Shown piece after piece: positions 15,699 through 21,430 of a stretch of 21,430 nt of DNA (its first letter is position 1; each line of letters starts with the position of its first letter). Location of the stretch: assembly GCA_046483585.1 (NCBI GenBank), contig JAWOCV010000151.1, positions 1 through 21,430 of the forward strand. The letters are read 5' to 3'. The stretch is from Marinilabilia sp046483585 (GTDB lineage Bacteria > Bacteroidota > Bacteroidia > Bacteroidales > Marinilabiliaceae). A program made the position numbers and the translations under genes. The notes under the pieces are model-generated. The model did not search any database, had not been told where the DNA came from, and worked only from the letters and a program-made list of their open reading frames with translations.

Positions 15699-16181
15699 TC
15701 AGGAAGCGGCCTGCTGCTCTTTACGCCGGTATTCATTAATTATATCCCGTACTGATCCCTGGGTCAGTTCAGTGTAAGGCACATCATTAATCAGCATGGC
15801 AGGCCCCTTATGGCATTGTCCCAAACAGTTGGTCTCCTTCAAAGTAAACAACCCGTCAGACGTCGTTTCACCAAGTTTGACTTTAAGCAACTCCTCGAGC
15901 TCTTCTATAATGAGATTCTTTCCATGCATCATACAAGTAATGGTCTTACAAACCCTGATCACATATTTTCCGCATTTCCCAGTCTCCAGAAAAGAATAAA
16001 AAGTGGCGGTTCCATAGACCCGCGCGGCAGATATGTCAAGCTCCCGGGCAATTTCAATCATGGCATCCTCAGAAACAAGATGCTGGGTTTCATAAACGTC
16101 CTCAAGAATAGGCAAAAGACTCTCCTCCCCGCGGCCATGCCGGTCGGCCAGCTTTTTGATCAAATCATCTGTTTGAAGCAT
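15699..16181 (-). CDS. hndA: NuoE-like [2Fe-2S] subunit of the hydrogenase (HndA/HydC)
   Basis: 160-aa subunit homologous to the 24-kDa NuoE protein. The N-terminal helical domain (about 1-65, with VYGTATFYSFL) is followed by a thioredoxin-fold [2Fe-2S] domain with all four ligands: C78 and C83 (CKTITC), C119 and C123 (CLGQC). It accepts or donates electrons next to the flavin of HndC. This is the first gene of the hndA-hndC-hndD operon and the only NuoE-like gene in the window, so it may also serve the hndBCD cassette (inference). ATG at 16179-16181; the ribosome binding site is weak. A perfect 16-base palindrome lies about 78 bases upstream. Confidence 0.95.
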   Translation of the reverse strand: MLQTDDLIKKLADRHGRGEESLLPILEDVYETQHLVSEDAMIEIARELDISAARVYGTATFYSFLETGKCGKYVIRVCKTITCMMHGKNLIIEELEELLKVKLGETTSDGLFTLKETNCLGQCHKGPAMLINDVPYTELTQGSVRDIINEYRRKEQQAAS

Positions 16182-16258
16182 AGTGCTGATTTTTAAAGAT
16201 ATAAATAAATTGAAGATTTTTTTCTCTAATAAAATTGGGCGTTATCGTCGATATTAAC

Positions 16259-16274
16259 TATGACATTTGTCATA
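16259..16274. promoter_or_regulatory. Perfect palindrome, candidate operator of the hndACD operon
   Basis: TATGACA-TT-TGTCATA is a perfect 7-bp inverted repeat with a 2-base spacer, 78-93 bases upstream of the hndA start. Its size and symmetry fit a dimeric regulator such as a CRP/FNR-family protein. It does not match the FNR (TTGAT-N4-ATCAA) or Rex consensus, so the regulator cannot be named. I did not see another copy upstream of the other operons here. Confidence 0.55.
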
Positions 16275-16380
16275 TTTCCTGTGAAAATCCGCTATGTGTG
16301 GTTAATTTTAATTTATTCTAAACTCTGTCAAAAAAGGATTTTATTTTGTAATGTTTTTTCCCGAAATTTGCAGTACCAGA

Positions 16381-16448
16381 ATTGAGCGTTCCGTTTTTGG
16401 GCTTACCCCGCTTTATACGGGGATTGTGCATCTGAATTCCCGCTCAAT
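16381..16448. repeat. Nested inverted repeats in the AlbA_2 gene leader
   Basis: ATTGAGCG (16381-16388) pairs with CGCTCAAT (16441-16448), enclosing an inner hairpin CCCCG-ctttata-CGGGG (16406-16422). The outer arms are flanked on both sides by AGA. It ends 26 bases before the GTG start of the downstream gene. It could be a leader RNA fold, an operator pair or a small palindromic insertion. Confidence 0.5.
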
Positions 16449-16474
16449 AGAGGCAGAACAAAATTGCAGTTGAC

Positions 16475-17170
16475 GTGAAGAGTTATCTTAAAAATCTGAT
16501 CGCCGAGGGGGAGCATTTGCGGCAGGACTTTAAATTTGCCATAAACGACAGCAGGAAAATTGCCCGGTCGCTGGCGGCTTTTGCCAACACTGAAGGGGGA
16601 CGTCTGCTTGTAGGGGTGAAAGACAATGGGCGAATAGCCGGTGTCTCTTCAGATGAGGAATATTATATGATCGAATCGGCAGCCACACGCTACTGCAGAC
16701 CACCTGTAGCCTTTGAAACCCACGAATGGCAAGTGGAAGGCAAAACAGTTCTGGAGATCGTTGTTCCCAAAAGCGAAAATCAAACCCATAAAGCGCCTAC
16801 CAGGGAAGGAAAATACAAAGTTTATGTAAGAGTACAAGACCAGAATCTTCTGGCCAACCGAATCCTTCTCAAAGTATGGATGAAGCAGAAAAAGGAGACA
16901 GGGACTTTTTTCGAGCTTAAAGAGCCCGAACAAATCCTGCTTGCCTGGCTGAATTCTGAAGACCAGTACATCACCCATTCAAAATTCTCCCGGATAGCCC
17001 AAATTTCGCGTAAAAAGGCAGAAAGAATACTGATCGACCTCATCGTTATCGGTATCATTGATATAGAATTGACAGAGAACGGGGCTTTTTACAAGTTAAA
17101 GGAATTGCCTCCCGGGATAGACCTGCAGGAAGAAACTTTTTCCCGCGATATTAAGATCATTGGCCGGTAG
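16475..17170 (+). CDS. AlbA_2/Schlafen-type putative DNA-binding protein with winged-helix tail
   Basis: 231-aa protein with an AlbA_2 (divergent AAA-4, PF04326-type) domain over residues about 10-120. Features are EHLRQDFKF, the conserved FANTEGGRLLVGVKDNGRIAGV stretch (read in two parts around residues 36-57), and later GKYKVYVRVQDQN. Residues about 145-215 look like a winged helix (SKFSRIAQISRKKAERIL). The start is GTG at 16475-16477, chosen because homologues in Bacteroidota begin MKSYLKNLI. Proteins of this family are often called transcriptional regulators, but the target is unknown. It is divergent from hndA across a 293-base gap and convergent with the nagZ-like gene, 7 bases stop to stop. 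A role in regulating hndACD is possible from position only. Confidence 0.85.
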   Translation: MKSYLKNLIAEGEHLRQDFKFAINDSRKIARSLAAFANTEGGRLLVGVKDNGRIAGVSSDEEYYMIESAATRYCRPPVAFETHEWQVEGKTVLEIVVPKSENQTHKAPTREGKYKVYVRVQDQNLLANRILLKVWMKQKKETGTFFELKEPEQILLAWLNSEDQYITHSKFSRIAQISRKKAERILIDLIVIGIIDIELTENGAFYKLKELPPGIDLQEETFSRDIKIIGR

Positions 17171-17177
17171 TGCCATA

Positions 17178-20120
17178 TCATTTGTCCAGTTCATCATAAA
17201 AAACCTGCTGAATGGCCTTCCTGACATCCAATTCGTAGATTTTTGAATGGCTACGGTCGGGGTAAACCCGGTTGGACAGAAACACATATAACAGCTCGTG
17301 CTCAGGGTCCATCCAGACAAAGGTTCCGGTAAATCCGGCATGACCAAAACTCCCGGAACTCACACCCGGGGCCGGGTAAGCCTCGTCAAGAGATAATTCA
17401 TCATTGTCGGGCTTCGGCTTATCGAATCCCAACCCTCTCCGATTGTCATTATCCGGAAATTGCCGGCGCGTAAATTCTTCTACCACGGAAGAGCCAAGAT
17501 ATTCAATTCCCCCGTATTCCCCCCCGTTCAGATACATTTGCATCATCTTGGCCAGATCATTGGCATTGGAAAACAACCCTGCATTTCCGGCTATGCCACC
17601 CATTACAGCGGCGGCTTCGTCATGTACCCTGCCATGGACCTGTTTTTTGCGAAAGGAAGAATCGTATTCGGTAGGCGTTATCTGCTGAAGGGAGTATTCA
17701 CGTAATGGCTTATACATGAGTGAAGAAGCCCCCAATGGCTCAAAAAACGAACGATCCAGCCTTGTTTCATAATCCTCTCCGGTCATTTCACCGATCATAC
17801 GGGGAAAAACGATAAAGGAAAGCCCCGAGTAACGGTACTCTTTTTCATCAGACAGATCACTCTTTCGTATGGTCTTGAATATCCTGCGCTTAAAGCGGTC
17901 TTTCAGATAGAGATGATCATCTATCTCAATACCCTCATTCATATTAAACCACCTCCCCGAATACTCATTCTTTTTCATGGCCATTCGCCAATAGGCGATA
18001 TATGGCTCAAGTCCGGCCTGGTGGGCTAAAACATCCCTGATGATCAGATCTTCCTTATCTGAAGGTCGGAGAAAACGTGATTTCCAATCCGAATAATATT
18101 TACTGACAGGGGCGTCAAGATCCAGCTCGCCCTCCTGATAAAGATCCATCAGGAGGGGAAGTGGTCCGGTAATTTTGGTTACAGAAGCCAGATCATAAAG
18201 GTCATCCAGTCTCACCCGGTGCCTTTGCCCGTAAGTATGATGCCCGTAGGCTTCATGAAAGATAACATTGCCCCGGCGAGCCACCAGAACCTGACAACCC
18301 GGAAAAGCTTCTTCCCGGATCGCTCTGTCCACGATGGAATCAACCCTTGAAATCAGGCGCCTCCCGTTCATGTTTACCGCTTCCGGCAGGGTATATTTCA
18401 ATCGCAGTCTACCCGGGGTGTCAACGCCATCGCCGTGGGAGAAACGGTTGTCAACAGATACCGGCAACCGTCCTGTAGCACCTACTGCTCCAAACAAAAC
18501 CTGGGCAGCCACGTCCCGGGTCACTGCTGTGTTTTGATAACCCACCACCAGACCGTCAGCCAGTTCTATTCCCAACCATTTATCCAGTTTGTAAGGATTA
18601 TCAAGAAACGCCACAACGCTTTTTTTATCGTTCAGGAGTTGCATAAGGGAATTTTTAATATCAGCGGGCAAAGTATGTCCGGAAGGCGTGACCGCCACTA
18701 CCAGACGGTCAAAATCTTCTATCTTTTCAAGGGTCTCCTCAAGCTTTTCAGGTTCAGTGTCGTTAAGCCGAAAAACGGGCATTTCAAGATAGCTGTTGAC
18801 CCTTTTCTCAAACTCTGGCGCTTCCCCGGCCACCACACAAGCAAACCGGCCGTTGTCAAGACTGTCAAGCGGAATGACCCCCTCCCGGTTGACAAGCACG
18901 GTAGCGGCGGCTTCATGAAGTTGCCGCTCAAGCAGCCGGGCTTCCGGTGTATTGATCCGGTCCATCAATCCTTCGGGGTTGGTATGTTGTAGGCGGGTCA
19001 GTCCCAAATGATGCTTAAATGCCAGGGAACGCTTGCATTTTTCTTCAATATCGCTCCAGTCAAGGCGCCCATCAGCAATCATACTTTTCACTGCCTCAAT
19101 GGCACCCGGCAGATCTTCCGTAAATTCGACGATATCGTTTCCGGCCCGGAGAGCCTGAGCATCAACAAAACCTGGACGTCCAACGGATTTGGCACCCGCC
19201 ATGTTCACAGCATCGGTAATCACCAGGCCCTCAAAACCCAGTGAATCTCTCAAAATACCCTCAATGATATCTGAGGAAAAACTGGCAGGCAATCCCCCCT
19301 CTTTTTCAATGGCCGGAACTTCCAGATGAGCAGTCATAACCCCCCAGGCACCGGCATCGATCATAGCTGAAAAAGGCGGAAATTCGACCTGATTAAGGTG
19401 ATTCCGGGAATGTGGAATATAAGGAAGTGTTTTATGGGAATCTTTGTCGGTATCTCCATGGCCGGGGAAATGTTTGGCCACACCCATAACGCCACCATCC
19501 TGAAGGCCTGAAAGAAAAGTGACCGCCTTTTCAGAAACATTTTGGGGATCCTCTCCAAAAGAACGACGACCAATCACGGGATTGTCCGGATTATTGTTCA
19601 CATCACCGACAGGAGCCAGGTTCACATGCATCCCGATTTCATTATACTGCCGTGCCACCTCATTCCCTAATTCATAGATCAGATCATTGTTCTGAATGGC
19701 CCCCAACGTCATTGCATCAGGATATGAAATGGTTTCATTAAATCGCATTCCGAGTCCCAATTCTCCATCAGCCACCACAAAAAGAGGAACATCTGACAAT
19801 TCCTGCATATAATTGGTCATATCCACCATCCGGTCCACATCACTCCGGAAAAATATAATTCCCCCCGGTTTCCACTCCTTTACCAGTTCTATATCACGGT
19901 GTTTTTCGGAAATATCCCCTTTGGCATCTACGGTTAACCAAAAAAGCTGGGAGATCCTTTCTTCCGGGGAAAGGGTGTTGTAAACCGAATCGGCCCATTG
20001 ACGGCCGTTCTCAATAACCTGCCGTGGAGGAATATTTTGGGATTCAACGCTCTGATAGCCCCCCAGAATAACAAAACACAAGCCTGCAAAAAAGGCCATT
20101 CCGGAACGATTCATGTTCAT
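17178..20120 (-). CDS. nagZ: Secreted NagZ-type GH3 beta-N-acetylglucosaminidase fused to a serine hydrolase (AmiE/class C beta-lactamase family)
   Basis: 980-aa exported fusion. A signal peptide (about 1-28, hydrophobic MAFFAGLCFVILGG) precedes a GH3 domain with the NagZ signature KHFPGHGDTDKDSH (216-229, including the Asp/His general acid-base pair) and the nucleophile D303 in ITDAVNM. A GH3 C-terminal-like domain (about 400-560) follows, then a serine hydrolase of the beta-lactamase/penicillin-binding fold: SVTK (S646, K649), YSG (Y764) and HAG (H927). Expected activity: removal of GlcNAc from peptidoglycan fragments, and an amidase or peptidase action by the second half. In Bacillus subtilis the equivalent activities are the separate YbbD (NagZ) and YbbE (AmiE) proteins beside YbbC (NamZ). 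Here the first two are one polypeptide and NamZ is encoded 66 bases upstream, supporting a peptidoglycan-salvage role in the periplasm. Confidence 0.92.
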   Translation of the reverse strand: MNMNRSGMAFFAGLCFVILGGYQSVESQNIPPRQVIENGRQWADSVYNTLSPEERISQLFWLTVDAKGDISEKHRDIELVKEWKPGGIIFFRSDVDRMVDMTNYMQELSDVPLFVVADGELGLGMRFNETISYPDAMTLGAIQNNDLIYELGNEVARQYNEIGMHVNLAPVGDVNNNPDNPVIGRRSFGEDPQNVSEKAVTFLSGLQDGGVMGVAKHFPGHGDTDKDSHKTLPYIPHSRNHLNQVEFPPFSAMIDAGAWGVMTAHLEVPAIEKEGGLPASFSSDIIEGILRDSLGFEGLVITDAVNMAGAKSVGRPGFVDAQALRAGNDIVEFTEDLPGAIEAVKSMIADGRLDWSDIEEKCKRSLAFKHHLGLTRLQHTNPEGLMDRINTPEARLLERQLHEAAATVLVNREGVIPLDSLDNGRFACVVAGEAPEFEKRVNSYLEMPVFRLNDTEPEKLEETLEKIEDFDRLVVAVTPSGHTLPADIKNSLMQLLNDKKSVVAFLDNPYKLDKWLGIELADGLVVGYQNTAVTRDVAAQVLFGAVGATGRLPVSVDNRFSHGDGVDTPGRLRLKYTLPEAVNMNGRRLISRVDSIVDRAIREEAFPGCQVLVARRGNVIFHEAYGHHTYGQRHRVRLDDLYDLASVTKITGPLPLLMDLYQEGELDLDAPVSKYYSDWKSRFLRPSDKEDLIIRDVLAHQAGLEPYIAYWRMAMKKNEYSGRWFNMNEGIEIDDHLYLKDRFKRRIFKTIRKSDLSDEKEYRYSGLSFIVFPRMIGEMTGEDYETRLDRSFFEPLGASSLMYKPLREYSLQQITPTEYDSSFRKKQVHGRVHDEAAAVMGGIAGNAGLFSNANDLAKMMQMYLNGGEYGGIEYLGSSVVEEFTRRQFPDNDNRRGLGFDKPKPDNDELSLDEAYPAPGVSSGSFGHAGFTGTFVWMDPEHELLYVFLSNRVYPDRSHSKIYELDVRKAIQQVFYDELDK

Positions 20121-20186
20121 CTTTTGAAATATGAAGTTTATGATTATTTGTATGATGGTATTTTATTGAAATTCATTCCTGAGCGA

Positions 20187-21365
20187 CTACAAAGGATATA
20201 ATGCGTATTTTTTCCTGAGCTTACCATAGGTCTCAAGTTCCTCTTCCCACGACTCCTGAATCTCTTCTTCTGTCATGCCATCTTCAATCTGTTGAAGCAA
20301 TTTATCGGTCCCGCTTAATAAATGAAACCACCGGCGACGGGAAACAAATGAAGAATCGCGTCCGGATTTTTCATAAAAGCGAAAAAACGGCTCCAGTGAA
20401 AATTTTTGTTCCCAGGGATCGAGTCCCCGGAAATCCTCACCATAGCATTTCTCTCCTTTGTACCTGGGATCTTTATCCATGCCCTCAATACTACGGGGGG
20501 TAAAGGTAAAATCACCATATACCGGGTCTGGAGCACCAACCACCTGGAAGGGAAAATCGGTTCCCCGCCCCACACTCATAATGGTCGCTTCAAAGAGACA
20601 CAAAGAGGGATAAATCCTGACAGACAGATCATTCGGTAAATTGGGAGATGGCTTGACAGGCAATGAATATTTCGAATCGTGGGTATAGTTTTTCATTTTT
20701 ACAACCTCAAGATCACATTTCATGTCATCCTCAAGCCAACCCTCTCCGTTGATCATATGAGCCAACTCTCCAACCGTAAGGCCATGGACCACAGGAATGG
20801 GATGCATGCCGACAAAAGAGGTGAATTCCGGCTCCAAAACCGGGCCATCATAATAATCTCCATTGGGATTGGGCCTGTCGAGCACAATAAAATCAATATC
20901 GTTTTCAGCACAAGCCTGCATCATATTGTGCATGGATGAGATATAGGTATAGAATCTCACTCCGACATCCTGAACATCAAAGATCACCACATCCATATCA
21001 GTCATTTGTTCCGGCGAAGGTTCCCGGTTATCTCCGTATATGGATACCACCGGCACCCCGGTTTCCTTATCCACGGTATCATCTACATGTTCACCGGCAT
21101 CGGCATCTCCCCGAAAACCATGTTCCGGAGCAAAAATCCGGGTGACTTCCACACCTTCCGAAAGCATTTTGTCAACCAAATGCGTCTCTCCTACCATAGA
21201 CGTATGATTTACCAACAATCCGACCTTTTGGTCTTTAATCTTTGGTAACCACTGGTCAGTCCGGTCGGCTCCGGTCTGTATTCCGGAAGTTTTAATACCT
21301 TCAGCATTACTGCCCGAAAGCATAAGCATCATCAGGGCACAGCCATAATACAATAATTGTTTCAT
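20187..21365 (-). CDS. namZ: Exo-beta-N-acetylmuramidase NamZ (DUF1343, GH171)
   Basis: 392-aa exported protein of the DUF1343 family, now known as NamZ, which removes non-reducing-end MurNAc from peptidoglycan fragments. An N-terminal signal peptide (about 1-21) is followed by the family motifs NHTS (53-56), APEHGFRG (79-86, with the presumed catalytic Glu), FDVQDVGVRFYTY (129-141), DRPNPNG (163-169) and HGLTVGELA (194-202). Length is normal. ATG at 21363-21365, directly preceded by the second copy of the 30-base ATCT-phased element. It is first in a two-gene unit with the NagZ-serine hydrolase fusion, 66 bases apart, whose product would remove the GlcNAc exposed after MurNAc release, and vice versa. 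Confidence 0.94.
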   Translation of the reverse strand: MKQLLYYGCALMMLMLSGSNAEGIKTSGIQTGADRTDQWLPKIKDQKVGLLVNHTSMVGETHLVDKMLSEGVEVTRIFAPEHGFRGDADAGEHVDDTVDKETGVPVVSIYGDNREPSPEQMTDMDVVIFDVQDVGVRFYTYISSMHNMMQACAENDIDFIVLDRPNPNGDYYDGPVLEPEFTSFVGMHPIPVVHGLTVGELAHMINGEGWLEDDMKCDLEVVKMKNYTHDSKYSLPVKPSPNLPNDLSVRIYPSLCLFEATIMSVGRGTDFPFQVVGAPDPVYGDFTFTPRSIEGMDKDPRYKGEKCYGEDFRGLDPWEQKFSLEPFFRFYEKSGRDSSFVSRRRWFHLLSGTDKLLQQIEDGMTEEEIQESWEEELETYGKLRKKYALYPL

Positions 21366-21370
21366 AATGA

Positions 21371-21400
21371 AATAGATCTTTAGATTTTTAGATTTAAGAT
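21371..21400 (-). repeat. 30-base ATCT-phased element, copy upstream of namZ
   Basis: The reverse complement matches 11757-11786 at 28 of 30 positions, with ATCT at positions 1, 8, 16 and 24. It ends 5 bases before the namZ start codon and points in the direction of the gene, as the other copy does. Confidence 0.7.
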
Positions 21401-21430
21401 GAACCGTACAACACTGAAGTTCGGTATTTA

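Larger units (their letters stand above)
16182..16474. promoter_or_regulatory. Divergent promoter region between hndA and the AlbA_2 gene
   Basis: 293 A/T-rich bases between divergent genes. They hold the palindrome at 16259-16274 and the nested inverted repeats at 16381-16448. I found no exact TAnnTTTG box for either gene. Promoters for both directions are expected here by position only. Confidence 0.6.

Noticed and set aside
1..21430. tRNA genes, CRISPR array, insertion sequence or hydrogenase maturation genes (hydE, hydF, hydG)
   Set aside because: Nothing in the coding or intergenic sequence supports any of these. The intergenic repeats are palindromic and not regularly spaced, and all sizeable genes are otherwise assigned.

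Overview
The window (about 46% G+C by eye) looks like a chromosome segment of a fermentative, strictly anaerobic member of the Bacteroidota, probably Bacteroidales or Marinilabiliales-like. This rests on HndACD/HndBCD-type [FeFe]-hydrogenase operons, a secreted glycoside hydrolase family 3/serine hydrolase fusion next to a DUF1343 (NamZ) protein, weak Shine-Dalgarno sequences at most starts, and CCTGCCT/AGGCAGG palindromes between genes. The taxonomic call is an inference from gene content.

Layout, from right to left (most genes lie on the minus strand). (1) 21365-17178: a two-gene cell-wall recycling unit, namZ followed by a nagZ-serine hydrolase fusion. (2) 16475-17170 (+): an AlbA_2-type putative DNA-binding protein, divergent from (3) 16181-12648: a compact [FeFe]-hydrogenase operon hndA-hndC-hndD, ending in an intrinsic terminator that lies inside (4) 11854-12642 (+), a universal-stress-like gene. 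(5) 11324-11853: an intergenic region with palindromic REP-like repeats and one copy of a 30-bp element that recurs upstream of namZ. (6) 11323-7968: a putative H2/redox-sensing set: a small [2Fe-2S] protein, a HydS-type sensory [FeFe]-hydrogenase homologue with a PAS domain, and a SpoIIE/PP2C phosphatase. (7) 7673-4428: a second sensory set: DRTGG protein, RsbT/RsbW-like ATPase, a second HydS-like protein, a second DRTGG protein and a PHP-domain protein. (8) 4266-1: an ATPase of the histidine-kinase fold, hndB, a long hndC and a second hndD that runs off the left edge.

Taken together this is a hydrogen-metabolism locus. Two catalytic NAD(P)-linked [FeFe]-hydrogenases of different electron-carrier architecture flank two hydrogenase-derived sensor proteins. 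These are interleaved with kinase-like ATPases and a PP2C phosphatase, the parts of a partner-switching relay, but without any recognisable STAS anti-anti-sigma protein or sigma factor. The most interesting proposal is that HydS-type proteins sense H2 or redox state and set the balance of the ATPases and the phosphatase on an unknown target, with the DRTGG proteins as candidates. No hydE/hydF/hydG maturation genes are visible, so they must lie elsewhere. No tRNA, rRNA, CRISPR array, transposase or integrase was seen.
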